Assembly (NCBI GenBank): GCA_965644295.1
Contig: CBFFRP010000380.1
Location: forward strand, 186,001 to 250,000
Source: Paraphysomonas bandaiensis
Lineage: Eukaryota > Chrysophyceae
DNA: 64,000 nucleotides
Direction: 5' to 3'
Shown here: positions 1 through 13,000 of the stretch, piece after piece
How positions within the stretch are numbered: position 1 is the first letter of the stretch
How the letters are laid out: each line of letters begins with the position of its first letter
Made by a program: the position numbers and the translations under genes
The notes under the pieces: model-generated
What the model saw: only the letters and a program-made list of their open reading frames with translations
What the model was told of the DNA's origin: nothing
Database searches by the model: none

Positions 1-1
1 A

Positions 2-2930
2 GTTGTGAAAGAGCAGTTTGAGAAAAGTGATACACCGGATAACATGAAGCGAGTGTGTAAAAATTCTTCTTTACGTCTGCCTCTTGATGTGTGCTGTAGA
101 TGCTACTTCCTCTCATCGAGCAATACCGAAAATCTTCTCCGCTGTTGAGAGCTGAAGAAAGTGGCTCGCGAAAGGTCTTTCTAAATTGCGTTGATCGATT
201 TTTTCGTAAGTTGCTTTGTTAATACAGTTGGTTAAAGCTCCTAGAGTTGTTCCAACCGCACTTGAACTGGTGAGTACTTTGTACGCTCTGACTGTCGAGA
301 ATTATATGGGCGTATATTTTATTTTTTAACGTGCAGCAAATGGAGGAGGCTGCCAAGAAAGAAGAGAAGCTAAAAGAAAAGATTCGTGATGAGCAACTGT
401 GTATGAACGTCGATGACAGTGTATGTTATCAGTTTTAGTATTATCGTAGTTACCAGTAACCCATGTCAATCAGAAATGCGAAGATGCAAGAGTCAAAGGA
501 GAGTGTACTTCAAACCTTGGTATGTTCCTCGCTGAACTCTGAATTAAACTTCTGTGATATTGTTTGTAAAATACATCAGCGAAAACACTCTTTGGTTGCC
601 CGAAGGCATGTGGATTCTGTTCGGATGATAACAAACTTTGCACCGATTTCTTCCTTGGGAAATGTACGATATCCGTTGTCTATATTTCTCTTATGGAGCA
701 GTCATATCTGTCTTAGGCCCAAAGTATGCCTCTGAAGGACAGTGCACGGACCCGGAGTCTAAAGAATGGATGGAAATTAATTGTCGCCGATCGTGTAAAT
801 TCTGCAGGTAGATATACACCACTCTTATATCTGCATCGATTCTATTTTTACGTGAATTTGATGTACTGCCATTGTAAAATCTATACTTTTGAGCTATGCT
901 TCGCCAATACTTATTTTTGTGATGTATGTCAGACGCCCGGACGATCCTCCTATCAACAACGTGAATTCAAAGGAGAAAAACCCCGATGCTAATTCGGTAG
1001 ATTCTGTTGCCGATAAACCGAGCAAGGAAGATGAAGCATCGGAGCTCTTGAAGGTATATCAACGTATGTCACAAAACGTTACGTCATGTATCGGCATTCA
1101 GAATGCGGTGAGGATTAATCCCTACACAGCTCAAGAGCTATGGGAAAGTTCGAAGCTTGAAGATGACATTGGTACGTCTTTTTGTGATATTGGTATTCAT
1201 TTTTGCATGAGGCCGTCGCATTGTTCTATAAATATCTTGTGATTTCCTTCTAGATGTATCTAATGTACGTTGATTGACTGTTTTGGCAGGGAGCGAACCG
1301 TGTGCATTGGCGAACACGAATCATGCAAAGCTGTTGGACTATATCCATGTTCATCCTGCGCCGAAGGGTGGACACTTCGGGTTAGTAGCTGATATGTTTT
1401 CTTAGCTGTGTTAAATTTCGATTTTGATTCAGGGAAGGAAGTGTAGCAGATAGAACTACCAATCTAGGAAATCGTATATTTTGTGCGACATACACCATGG
1501 AATCCAAGCACGCTTCCAATGTTGCGGTAGGCCCTTTGAGCGCAGAATTTTCGGTCGTGTTATGTAATGGGCGTATTGTTCTCTCATGTAGACTCTGCGC
1601 AACACGTGGGGTAAACGCTGTGATGGGTGGGTTGCATTCAGTACTGTTACTGATCCAACTATACCAGGTGATTTCATCTGCTTTGCTGTGGTTCATATTA
1701 TCATGAGGATTCTTAGCATCATTTAATGCTGTGCAATTGCTTAATGCTATAGCTTATGCTGTATATTTGTATTAGCTATCCAGATCCATCATGAGGGACC
1801 AGAGAGCTATAATAACATGTGGCAGAAGGTGATTATTATATAAATGTTATTCTGAGTTGTAATCCTGCGCAGTCCCGGAGCATATGGAAGTACATTGCTC
1901 AGCATTATATGGACGAGTTTGACTGGTTTTTGATTGGCGGTGATGATATGTACTACATTATTGAGAACCTGAGGGAGTATTTAAGGTCAGAAATTTTTGT
2001 AGTGTCTGACGCCCGTGAGGTTACTTCGTCGTTTTGGAGGCTAATCCTTATTGTCACTTACGCATTGTTCTTAGGTCTCCAGAGGTGGTATCTGCGAAGA
2101 ATGAAAATAAAGGTATTGGTCTCACTTATTTTAAGCACTATGTGTACTACCTATGCTTGGAGCATACATATGTGTGTAATGTTTCCGACTTGACGAAATA
2201 TTACTTTGACAGGCATGTTCATCGGCCGAAGATTCTTTCCGCCAAATCAGATAGCATTTAACAGTGGTGGTGCCGGATACATTCTTGACAAGGTTTCTCT
2301 ACAGGTTATTTGACACTAGTTTTGAAAACCTGAGTTATGTACTTTTCTTGCTAATGGTTACACGCTGCAGCACTTGGCAGAGCATATAGATGGCCCACCT
2401 TGCTTTCCACATCAACAGGTAAATATCCCCGCGATTGTCCTATACAATTGAATGTCCCTTCTGAAAATATGTTTTAGGGATTTTGGGAAGATGTCAATGT
2501 TGCAAACTGTTTGCTTCAGACGCACCACATCACTCCTTTTGACACGAGAGACAAAAATGGAAGGTGGTGCATCAGGGGAATGATTTGCACTATACACAAT
2601 AACATTGTATGTTATTCAGAGAGCGATTTCATCCGTTCCAGCCTGCTAACCATCTTTTATACACTGTACCGAAGAATCCAGACTGGTGCGTGCTATCAAT
2701 TTTAAAACTCTGTATATTCAAGTCGTGCAGGTACAAAAAGTATAACCCCGACCTGAAGTTGGGACTAGAGTGTTGCGCTGCCGATTCAGTTTCTTTTCAT
2801 TACTCCCCGGTCAGTGAATCACTAACCCTGATAGAATAGTTTTTGATGTTGTATATATCAGGGGCCATTCATGAAGAAGTTACACAACTACATGTATCAC
2901 TGCGGCCTCAAAAGAGATTTACCACATTAG
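2..2930 (+). CDS. ShKT-domain GT31 glycosyltransferase, core-1 beta-1,3-galactosyltransferase-like (5' partial)
   Basis: About 20 small exons can be joined in phase, for example 228-269, 337-420, 474-519, 580-663, 717-807, 933-1053, 1873-1985 and 2862-2930, ending in TAG at 2928-2930. The start lies before the window. Exons at 474-807 encode two six-cysteine ShKT-like modules (CEDARVKGEC...CPKACGFC, then CTDFFLGKC...CRRSCKFC). After a charged linker comes a GT31 domain: RIFCATYTM, TLRNTWGKRCDGW, HEGPESYNNMWQK, SIWKYIAQHYMDEFDWFL, SGGAGYILDK, GFWEDVNVANCL, DTRDKNGR. These are the landmarks of C1GALT1, which adds galactose to O-GalNAc in the Golgi. The metal-binding segment reads GGDDMYY where the family usually has three consecutive Asp, so one Asp is missing. 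Which sugar is transferred cannot be told. The family call is firm; the ShKT fusion is inferred from continuous phase. Confidence 0.82.
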
Positions 2931-4630
2931 CATTAGCGTTAGCTTGATCCATTAGAATGACGGGTTTGCAATAGAATGTAGGCATATATTTCTTGCGTGA
3001 GATTAGGCACGAAGTATAGTGATGTTTATAGTTTGTCGTAAAGCAAATACTATAGGTCGTTTCATACACCTCTACAAGAAATATAAAATCGTCACATCCC
3101 GTATAACTTTTTTATGTTGTTTTGTTTCATCTGTTATGAAACTAATTAGCGTAATATATGGGCTTTGTCCATCATTCCAAAACCGTGGTTTAAGCTTAGT
3201 TTGATAACTAGAGACCATCAGACAAGTTATCTTACGATAAACACGGGATGCAAATATATTGTGAAAGCTAATCATCTAATCATATCTTCACCAGTCAATT
3301 TATGGGCATTAAGTAACTCTATTGCCTTATAATAGTAAGCAATTACTTATGCATGCCCCACTTCAAGCTGCAAGTTTGCTATGGAGGTCCCATCGATGCA
3401 CATATAAGAGTTATTACACTACATATGCACCTAACAACACAAATAGACGGAATTAACCCTTAGAATCTGTAATATATATAACAAGAAATGTACATATCAA
3501 GCTACAACAACATTCCATGTACAACAAAAATTTCCTATCATCTACTACTAGAGTAAGCAACTTTGGGTGTCTGATGAAGGGATATCGAAATGTTGCAGTA
3601 CGTGTGTCTGAGTTAGAGTAGTTGTACAATACATACGTTGTTGCAGTCCAATGCTGTAAGCTTTTGTACTATTGAATTCTGCCGTCTGATGTCTGATACG
3701 CTGTAAATGTTGTGCACGTGAAGTAATTTTGTAGATTTGTAGTGTACATAGCTGTAACGGGTGAATATAGTTATAAAGTAAATTCAGTTACTGATATGTT
3801 GTGACTACATACTATATAAGACTGACTGTCCTCAACAAAATCGGACTCGCACCTTTTCGTGGCGTTCTGGGGAGGATAAGTACCGGAGATACTTCTCCTG
3901 GAAACTAACATGAGACATGTATATATAATATATTGTCATAGCCTAATGCTCGTGTGGTACAATATATGAAAGTCTGATTATTACATGAGTACGGTTGCGT
4001 ACAGAAACTAGTATGTGGTACAAAGGACACACATACTTTTCACTTGTGTACACGCCATTGGGCTCTGACGAATAAACAGGCATCCGGGAGTGGGCCCACC
4101 TCAAGGGCATCAGGGATATTGAGCTGCATGCTGAAGTCAAGTATCCGGGATTTTCACCTTGAGGACTCAAAAAACCTGAAGTCAGCAGATGTCAGGTATA
4201 TCAACATTATGTTTGCTCTCTGTGTTTGCTTTGAGTGATAGAGCAAAAGTGGTTGCCCCTTGGTGCTTGCGGTAACGCACAAGCAGCTTTTTTCGTAGCG
4301 TTAAATAGTAGGATATCAGACTTTAGCATGCACTACTTGGCGAAATTGATTGATTTGTATAATGTATAGCTCTTCTTATAATAAAGTCATATAGTGGTAA
4401 TGTTGTACTTCCACCACGATTCCTTCGACAACTCAACAAAATGTACAAAGAATAGAAAAATAATTATAAATACTACATATATGCTTCACAGATGTAAGAT
4501 TATGTAGAAATGTGTACTTGTCTGCAATCATGCTATTTAAGCATAAAATATATTGGGTCACTTAGCAAACTACAGGGCACCAACAATCTATTTAACTAAT
4601 TGTTGGCGCTTTGACTCCATTTAATTTAAT
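2931..4630. other. intergenic region with a dispersed repeat
   Basis: Tail-to-tail spacer between the GT31 gene and the MscS gene. The first part is AT-rich with no convincing reading frame. A less AT-rich block from about 4,040 to 4,330 is a copy of a dispersed repeat described separately. No tRNA or other RNA gene was recognised. Confidence 0.6.
4055..4325 (+). repeat. dispersed repeat, copy 1
   Basis: The first part (about 4,055-4,245, from GACGAATAAACAGGCATC to the GCTTTGAGTGAT stretch) matches 40,615-40,795 at many shared blocks, including GTCAAGTATCCGGGA and TATCAACATT. The second part (about 4,275-4,320, CACAAGCAGC to AGTAGGATATCAGA) matches the reverse complement of 41,780-41,825. 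It is non-coding and looks like an old short interspersed or miniature element. No tRNA-type A or B box was found. Confidence 0.6.
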
Positions 4631-7252
4631 TTATTTACTCGCACCAATAGAAGGCGGAGCGCTACTGGAAAAAATCGAAGCACCGTTGGTTCTTCCATCC
4701 ATTAGATCAACGGGTTGGGTGACATTCATGTAACGGATACCCACTTCGCGTTGAGTTCGCAGAAGCTTTTCAATCAGTTGTGTACGACTCGTATAGAGCA
4801 CCATTGTCTGTAACTAATGTTAAAACAAAGAAAATACTATAAACTGTACGCACATTGGAGAAGTGGGTTCTATGAGTGGCCCAGAGAGTGTAGCCAAGAT
4901 TATTGTGACCTGCATCTATCGTGTGACCAGCAATGAAACACTCCTTCCAATTGTCTTTTTCTTGAATATTGATGTAGTCCCGAATTTCTGACCAGAAGCA
5001 ATCGAGTTGTTCCTGCAGCAACATCACAAAATATGAGTAATACTATCTAACTATACAGTAGATATCACAGAATATATGATACAGAATGAAATCCACTACA
5101 GAAATCTGTGAGAACCTGGGTTACAGCTGTAGGGCCATCAAGAGCAAAGGATATTGGAATTTCAAGCGTGGCATTTAAACTATGAGTCAAATTCATAATT
5201 TTCTCCCCAAATAACACATGGTTGGGCCAGTGCAGCTGCGAACAATTCACATCAGTAACCATATCACATAAGAGACGAGTGCATACACAATACACATTCA
5301 TAATACGCTTGTGATAAAAATACCTGTTCATTGTATATAGTCAGCACAGTTGTTTGCAGTAGCGTGATTCGTGTCACATTACCAATAATTTTAGTAGCAC
5401 CGGCTCCAACAGCAATTCGATCCCCAACATCGTAAGGTAGCATAAATGATACAAATGCAACGGCCATACATGCATTCCCGATAGTGGGGCCGACTGCAAA
5501 AGAAACAGCAAAAACTAAAGTTAGTACCGGGGCAAAAAGAGCATCTGTGTCAATTTTCAAAATCATCTGTGCAATGATGACCATGATAATCCAGAATACT
5601 ACGTCAGTAACAGCCATTAGCGACTTTTGTAATTCCCCAAAATCAGATAACGATTTGGCTGCATTTTTATGAGAGTAATAAACGGAGATGCACACTGAAT
5701 TTAAAGTATCCTTCGAAACAGCTGTGTCTACTGTGTTGTCCACGTGAAACAACGTGCAGGCGTGCTTAACGAATGCCTCCTTGTCATCTTCTGGACCACA
5801 GTCATTCTCAATAATTGAGCATAAAAACTTTCCAGTCAGCTTTTTGCGTTGATTCTTCGAAAGAAATGTAAATAATCGCTCACCGAAGGATAGAGCGTGC
5901 TTTTTACTACGGATAATTAAGCGACCATTAAAGGTGCGAACTTTAAGATGCCCGTGAGAAACATCATGGACTCGAGTCCAAAATGTTTTCTTCTTCTTGA
6001 ACTCCACTATCTCTGCTTCGGTCGTTTCACTGGCAGAGGACGCAACAATCTCAGCGAATATATCCTTCACATTCACTGCAGCTGCTCGCTTTTTCTCCAC
6101 TGTCTCTTTAAGCTTCTGGCTTAACACACTCTTGCGCAAGGCCCTCATGGCCTTGGACTTCGCTGTGTTCTCCGCATCATCAGTGGGGCTCGGAGAGATT
6201 CTCTCCCCCGACAGAGCACTTATTGCAGCAGCCACAGATGAAGAGGGTGGGGCAACTTCTCCAACAACCCCTGTCCCGGTGCCATCTGTGGAATCGGTAC
6301 TGTTGCAACTCACAGCGTTGGAATGTGTGATATCAGTCGTACTGGACAGCTGAGAACACCTACGGTTCGGACCGTGGCAAGCCAAAATTGATAAGATTTT
6401 AGATTCCATCTCCATTGCTTCCAAACGATCACTGAACCTATTCACCATCATATTATTGTAATTCATTCGCTGATAAAACCGACGAAGTGTGTAGAACGTC
6501 CATATAGTAATTAATGTGGACATCATAGGGTTCCAATTACTAATCGACTTGACGACATCGTACGTACTAAGCGTGCCATTCATGACAGATACTGTAATTA
6601 TAAAACCAAGCGGTCCGTTCAAACAATGAGCATAAAGTCGAATCTCATCTGGACCATTCCAAAAAGTGTCTAGAATCATAAATATTGACTCATCGAACAC
6701 GCAGGTAGCAATGTCGGTGCCCATTACGACAAGACAGAATGCATACCAATGTCGTGGCGGAACACCATTTAACTGTAATCCATTTTGCCCTTGACCAAAT
6801 ATAACTAAAGCAAGAATTACAAGCACAATAGAGAAGTAAAACAGTCTCAGTCGCAGAGGGCCGAGTAGTCTATTACCAAGCTCAACAATCTTCTCTGCAA
6901 TATTAGCACCTAAATTTGTTTTAATAACATCAATAAACACCATGTCATGTCCCTCATCACTATCAACTGACATGTTATCAGTGTTTATCAATCGACTGAG
7001 GAGTTCTTTCACTGGTGTGTGTGGATTCGATGCCTTTAATCTCCCCATCTCAAGATCTTTACCTTCAGGATTACTACGATTACTACGATTACTTTTATTA
7101 TCACTTGCAATGGAATCAGATCGATGTCGTCTGAAGTATGTTGGAGGGATAGTGTCTATTGATGGGCCTGCATCTCGTTCATGTGGATCTGATACAGGCC
7201 CTGAATCTTCTAAACACTCAAATCCCTCTTGTTTTCTTGTAAACATATCCAT
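4631..7252 (-). CDS. MscS-like mechanosensitive ion channel
   Basis: The ATG at 7,250-7,252 opens a long first exon down to about 5,324. Three more exons follow (about 5,235-5,116; about 5,010-4,860; about 4,810-4,631), with TAA at 4,631-4,633. The N-terminal 120 residues are polar. Membrane segments appear near residues 135-153 (FYFSIVLVILALVIF), 168-195, 210-225 and 240-255, followed by a Ser-rich and Ala/Lys-rich cytosolic part. The C-terminal MscS unit holds a membrane segment and the glycine/alanine-rich pore helix (FAVSFAVGPTIGNACMAVAF), then YDVGDRIAV and VTRITLLQTTVLT, the beta domain typical of plant and fungal MSL channels. The likely role is an osmotically gated channel in plasma membrane or internal membranes. 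An EF-hand-like acidic stretch before the pore is weak. It is divergent with the NAGPA-like gene. Confidence 0.82.
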
Positions 7253-7765
7253 GTTTTCTAATGAGAATGAATAGATAGATGAGGAGGTGAGAGGGGAGGG
7301 GTGGGGTGGGAGGATATGTGGTTAATGGTGTATGTATGTATGGTGTACACAGATGTGTGCTGGGTTGTGAGGAAGCGAAGGGGAGAAGTGATTGGATGCG
7401 TAGAAGGTTCATATAGAAGGTAGTGTATGTGTACACAGATATGCTGTATACCAATACCTACATATGTATGTACAATGTATGTATTGTATGTACAGTGTAT
7501 GGAGAATTGTGTGTGGGAATATGTCGATCCAGCAAAAAAATCCAGGCTTTTTGGATACATGTTTTTCGATGACCAATATATTGTAGACATACTCTGCACA
7601 CAGTGCAGAAAAAGGTCGATTTTGTTTTGCTGGATCAACATATTCTCACAGACGAAATCGTATCTGTGTTTTGTTGTGTGAGTTGGTTTGGTTCATAGGC
7701 AGAGACGAGTGTGGAATTCATATCTAAGCAATCCCATAAACGTAAGTCTCTATTCTTTAAATCAA
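7253..7765. promoter_or_regulatory. divergent promoter region with a long inverted repeat
   Basis: This 513-base spacer separates the diverging MscS and NAGPA-like genes. An imperfect inverted repeat has arms at 7,513-7,540 and 7,621-7,649 that share GAATATGT(C/T)GATCCAGCAAAA. The segment 7,525-7,580 also resembles 45,795-45,885, the divergent promoter of the CACTA element. The rest is GT-rich simple sequence that creates meaningless open frames. Regulatory function is inferred from position only. Confidence 0.5.
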
Positions 7766-8632
7766 ATGAAAACATTTTCTCTCTATTTCCCTTTATTTTT
7801 ATTCCAATGTATCTCCCCCGTTTACTCTCTCACACCTCCTGATATTAACCTGCGGGCAGTGGACTCTACTCCAGATTACGATATACTCAGCTACACTCCC
7901 GCTGAATCATCTGGTTTGATATGGTACCAGCAATCTGGCTCTATTCCCTCTACTGGCAGACCGTATGTGGCTCATGTGGCATTGTTTGAACCGTCATTTT
8001 TTTCGTTTCGCCCGCCCACTGAGGAAGGCTGCACAGAGTACATTAAGACCAGTGAGTCCAGCAGTGGTGTTTGTGAATATGCAACTAATGGGGGATTCTT
8101 TACTTGGGACGATACGGTTGCCTGTAAGTGTGTTGGGAACTTGGTAAGTGATGGGGTGGAGTACATTCTCGACGGAATGGGCAATGCTAATTTTGGATTG
8201 ACTTATGATAACAAAGTTGTAACGGGATTTATTGATGATGATTCATATAAACAGCTTAATTTCACTTACCTAATGAGTGGAAGTGGCTGGTTGGTTCGGA
8301 ACGGTGTGAGTTACATTGCCTCATCTCCTGATGTAGATATCGAGGGTAATTTCGTGCTAGAAAAGGCGCCACGAACTTCAGTGGGTATTTTCTCCAATGG
8401 TACGATGGTGCTTTATGAGGTTGATGGAGAAGAAGACATAGAAGCTGGTCCAGATCTCTTTGAAATGGCAGAGTTATTGGAGCTTCTTGGTGTGCAAAGT
8501 GCGGTCAATATTGATGGTGGTGGCAGTTCCGTTAGTGTGTACGACGGCAAAGTCATTAGCCAGCCAACCTGTGATGACACATCCACGATTTGCGAGAGAG
8601 AAGTACAATCGATTACTTGCGTTAGAAAGTGA
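7766..8632 (+). CDS. secreted phosphodiester glycosidase, NAGPA domain
   Basis: A single-exon gene. The frame opens at 7,688, but the Met at 7,766 is preferred because a clean signal peptide follows it (MKTFSLYFPLFLFQCISPVYS). The mature protein of about 265 residues has the phosphodiester glycosidase (NAGPA, DUF2233) pattern: ATNGGFFTW, GSGWLVRNG, the central APRTSVGIFSNG, and the C-terminal VNIDGGGSSVSVYDGK with a final VQSITCVRK. In animals the uncovering enzyme uses this domain to remove GlcNAc from mannose-6-phosphate; bacterial relatives act on other phosphodiesters. No EGF repeat or membrane anchor is visible, so a soluble secreted or lysosomal enzyme is likely. An AATAAA lies at 8,764-8,769. 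The substrate is unknown. Confidence 0.8.
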   Translation: MKTFSLYFPLFLFQCISPVYSLTPPDINLRAVDSTPDYDILSYTPAESSGLIWYQQSGSIPSTGRPYVAHVALFEPSFFSFRPPTEEGCTEYIKTSESSSGVCEYATNGGFFTWDDTVACKCVGNLVSDGVEYILDGMGNANFGLTYDNKVVTGFIDDDSYKQLNFTYLMSGSGWLVRNGVSYIASSPDVDIEGNFVLEKAPRTSVGIFSNGTMVLYEVDGEEDIEAGPDLFEMAELLELLGVQSAVNIDGGGSSVSVYDGKVISQPTCDDTSTICEREVQSITCVRK

Positions 8633-9710
8633 TACGCGTCATCTCTGGATGGTATTTTATGTTCGATGGAGTGACGGGCACCGGTAACTCTTGATGTTTA
8701 TGTTAACGTGGATATTTATACCCCACAACATAGCGTTTACGCTATTTATCCATTTATTATAATAATAAAGAATATATATACGTGTATTTTATGTCTACAT
8801 AACAGTATATGAAATTAGAAATGGTGCTCATTGTTGCACCCTCAATCTGATTTTTGCTACCAATTTAGAAGTTTATTAAGAATAGTAACCAATCACTACC
8901 TTATACGCTAGTAGTAGTAGGACATAGCATATATCATATATTATAATATTATAATACAACGCGTACGAAGCAATATAACAATAGCAAACCGATCTACTAC
9001 TACTAGGCTATTGTGGTAACTGATTATAAAAGATATGTTCCTGAGTTGACATAATGCTACTGCTTCGTGAAAAGCAGCATCTTTGGGATGAGAGATGAGA
9101 CTACTGTCAAGATATGACACAATTGGATGATTAGTAAGATAACTGGACGTGTATTCACTCATGAATCAAGTTAAGATGAGAGAAGATTGTAATAAATATA
9201 ATAAACTATATATCACGTTATCTCTACTACCACTCATTTCTAGTACGATCTTACATCGTCATGATATCACTTCTCATAATACAGCTCATCACTACTGTAT
9301 TCTCCAGTAACCGTCATAATTCCAATATCTTCGAATTACAGCTTTTAATTGCTTAAACAGCAAAACTCAACAACTACAGTTCAGAATTCAGAAAGTTATT
9401 CTAAAATCTAGCAATAGAATAGAAATGTCAATGACTTGATGCTTGATTAATAGTTGCAATTATCATTGTTGTTGAACATCTGTCACCAATTAATTGAAAT
9501 TAATGATTGTTATGCAAGCCTGCTACCACTGCATGTTGAATTTAATATGGTCCCACTAAAAACTGCGAAATAAGTAATAGCATAACAAACTCTAACCTCT
9601 AACGATAACTACCATTGACCTCAAGTCTCTTTCTGGTACTCGACATGAGCAAACGCTAATCTTACCAAATTCTACAGTAAATCATACCCAAACATGTCTA
9701 TCCGCCAGTG
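8633..9710. other. intergenic, nothing recognised
   Basis: AT-rich spacer of about 1.1 kb after the NAGPA-like gene. Apart from the polyadenylation-like AATAAA at 8,764 and short AT palindromes near 8,940, no gene, RNA or repeat was seen. Confidence 0.5.
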
Positions 9711-9762
9711 TGTACCAGGGCCTGGTAACCGTTAAAGGTAGTGGCAATAATGGTAATGCCAT

Positions 9763-10056
9763 TATTAGAATATGGATCTTATTCTAGTATATTCAGTATG
9801 TCACTTCAAGACAATGTACGAGAATACAGTGAAATATAGTGATGTACAAATGCTGTGATGATATTGAGAAACTGAAATAGTTTGATCGTTCAAGATATGT
9901 TCAGTAACGAGAGGTTCGCATATGTAGGATATTATGCAGGGATTATAATGAGTTAGTGTTGGTTATCACAACTTCGTGTAAACGATACTAATAAATCTTT
10001 CTAGTCTTACGACAAATTCTCTCTGTGATCTAGTGTAAAATGAGCGTTTCTCAACA
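9763..10056 (+). repeat. 5' LTR of the copia element
   Basis: It matches 14,976-15,269 except for one visible base. It runs from TATTAGAATATGG to TTTCTCAACA. The last 17 bases of the LTR include the start codon of the gag-pol reading frame. Confidence 0.95.
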
Positions 10057-13000
10057 TGGTAGCGAGCGAGGAGGAGAGAAGGAGGATAGAGGAGTAGTGC
10101 CACAGTTTAATGAGAGCAATGTTGAACAATGGATTGAAGACTTCGAAACGTTCCTCATGAGGAAAGAGCAAAGTGAAGTAGCTGTGGAGCCACCACCGAA
10201 GGAGAGCGACTTCGGGGAACAGCCACTCACGTTAATGGAGGAGAAGTCTTACAGACAGGCTGTGAAGAAGTACTGGAAGGCGAATGCCATAGCGTATTCG
10301 TACTGCAGAGAGGCAGTGCAATCATCTTCGAAGGCGCTTCAGAAATTCCATCTTCTACATAAAGGGTTCAAGGCTGATGGAAGTGGAAGCAACAGGTTTA
10401 AGGCGCATATTATGATTGATGAGTTGAAGAAGTGCTTTGCTGGAGGGAAGCAAAACAAGATCAGTGAGCTGTTGACTCAGTATGGCTCTTTCCGTATGCG
10501 TCCGGAGGAGACTGCGAAGGACTATATAATACGGTTTGAAATACTGCTGAAAGAGCTACAGGAGCAGCAGCAGGACATATCGGAGCTCTCAAAAATAACA
10601 CGGTTACGAGAAGGTCTGTTGAATGAAGAATATGCTCCTCTGAATGTTGCTTTGTATTTGATGCCTGATGATGTTGATTATGCAACATTATCAAGGAAGA
10701 TAGAACGGTATGATGATACCATTCCTGGAAGGATTGCGTTAGAGCGGAAACGCAAGAAGGTGGAGGAGCTGAACTTCATTGAAAAGAGCAAACGGTCTCG
10801 AACGGAACGGGATAAGCGTAAGAAGGGCAACTGTAGATATTGCAGGAAAGAAGGAATTCCTCATAGCCATTCAACTGAACAGTGCAGGAGGAAGCAGAGG
10901 AAGAAGGATGGAGAGATATCAGGGCAGCGTCCTGGAAGTGCTGAATACACGGGATGCAGAAATTGCAAGTCTCTGGAACATCTTGCTGCTGATTGTCCAA
11001 CGACGAAGAAAAAGCATTCTAGAAGAGGAGAGAAAGGGAAGAATCATGGTAGGAAGCCGGACAAAAGGCTGCTGACAGTAGAGAATATACGGCGTGGAGA
11101 ACCAGCAGATTTCTCTGATGAAGATGAAGCAAATATGATCGAGGATGTTATGAAATTGTCATGCAATATACATGAAACGAATATATGTAGTGTAAATGAT
11201 GACATGCATTATACATATATTGACACCTGCTGTTCATCATCAATGTTCTTGATGAATGATGTGACCATGCTTGACACTCATATGAATACATCAAAGGTGA
11301 TAAACGGCTCTAAGAAGGGATCAGAGATTCATATCACAAGTGTGGGTTCCCGTGGAGCATGGAGAGACATAGAAATTTCAGATCAGATCAATCGATGCCT
11401 GTGCTCCGGACGTAAGCTAAACGAAATGGGCTATCGATTCACGGTGTGGTATGGGATCCAAATTTATGACTGTAATACTGGTGAACTGGTACTGGAGGGA
11501 CCCATGAAGAATGGAATGACTGCAGTTCCAACTCAGCAGCTGTTGGAGCTTCCAGATGTGTCTACACCGAGTAATTGTGAAGTAAATCTTAGCGATAGGA
11601 CTGGTGAGGACGAGCTGGAGTTGCTGCATCGGAGAGCGGGTCACTTCAACAAACATGCGTTAGTGGAGGCACATAAGAGGATGCTCATCATGGGTACAGG
11701 GTTGAAACGGAAACACCTCACAGCCAAGGTACACAAAAATCAGTGTTTGTGTGATGTGTGTGCCAGGTCTAAGATAACCCGAGTCAGCTTCCGAACGAAG
11801 GACGAGAATTCCGTTAGACCGAATTTTTCAGCAGATATCGCTGTGTACTTAAATTGTCCTGCTAGAGGAGGTGAGAGGTATGTGTTAAAGATAACGCATC
11901 ATGCCAGCAAAATGTTCTGGGCGACGGGTTTAGTCCACAGAACTGGGGAAGCGGTCTTAGAAGTCTTCAAAGAGCTATTTAGAGGAGATGTTAGAAGGTA
12001 CAAGCTCAAGATGGAGCACTATCATGCCGATGGTGCAGGAGAATTAATCAGTGAGGAGCTGTGTCAGTATCTTAGGACACAGGAGTGCTATCAACATACG
12101 TGGAGCTCAACAGACTCTCCAGAAATGAATGCCATAGAGGAGAGGAAGTTCAGAACTGCTGGAGAGATGACTCTTGCAATGCTAATCCAATCTGGACTGC
12201 CACCGCAATTTTGGCTGGATGCATACATGGCAGCCAGATATATTTTGATTCGATTGCCAACGAAAACAGATAAAGGGTATATGTCTCCTATAGAGTTTCT
12301 AACGGGCGAGCCTCCAAATTTGAGATATCTTAGGGTATGGGGGTGTCGAACTTATGTTCTTTCACCGAAGGCGGATCGACGAAAGGATTGGGAGGATAAG
12401 GCTCTAGTTGGATATTTAATGGGTTACTCTGATGAGAAGGTAGGATACCATGTATATCTTCCTGAATCAAACAAGGTGGTGACTACAGTCCATATATTGA
12501 CTGATGAGTCAACGCCATCACGATCAGAGAAGTATTTCGCAGAGATTGATGCTCTTCGAGTGCGGGAGGCCGCTAGACCCAAGCTTGCATCCGACTATGT
12601 CAGCTTAGAAGGAACGTATCATATTGATGATGAGGACGGACTTCTGTATAAGACAACAAGAGTTGTAGAACGTAAGGGTGTGATTGTAGCATACCGTTCA
12701 CTTGTTACTGCAGGTCGCGAGCATATAGAGCACCGGGTGCCTATACACGTCGAAGACGTGGTGCGTATGACTGCAGAAACCCCCGGGAATACCGGGTACA
12801 TAGGAAAGGGGGACGCCCTGAGTACTACGCCAGCCAGGGAGCTGGACCAGGGAAGACCTGGAGGGTTCCAGGAGAGTCCTGACCCAACCTGTCAACAGAC
12901 AGTCGTGAGGTTGCAGACCTCGACAGACCATGGGTCTGGGGATGCGAGCGGGGCTCCTCCCACACCGCAAGATTTGCGGGCTCAGGATGAGCAAGGTATG

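Noticed and set aside
7258-7681. Open frames with Tyr/Thr/His/Pro repeats
   Set aside because: They arise from GT/GTAT simple sequence in a promoter region.
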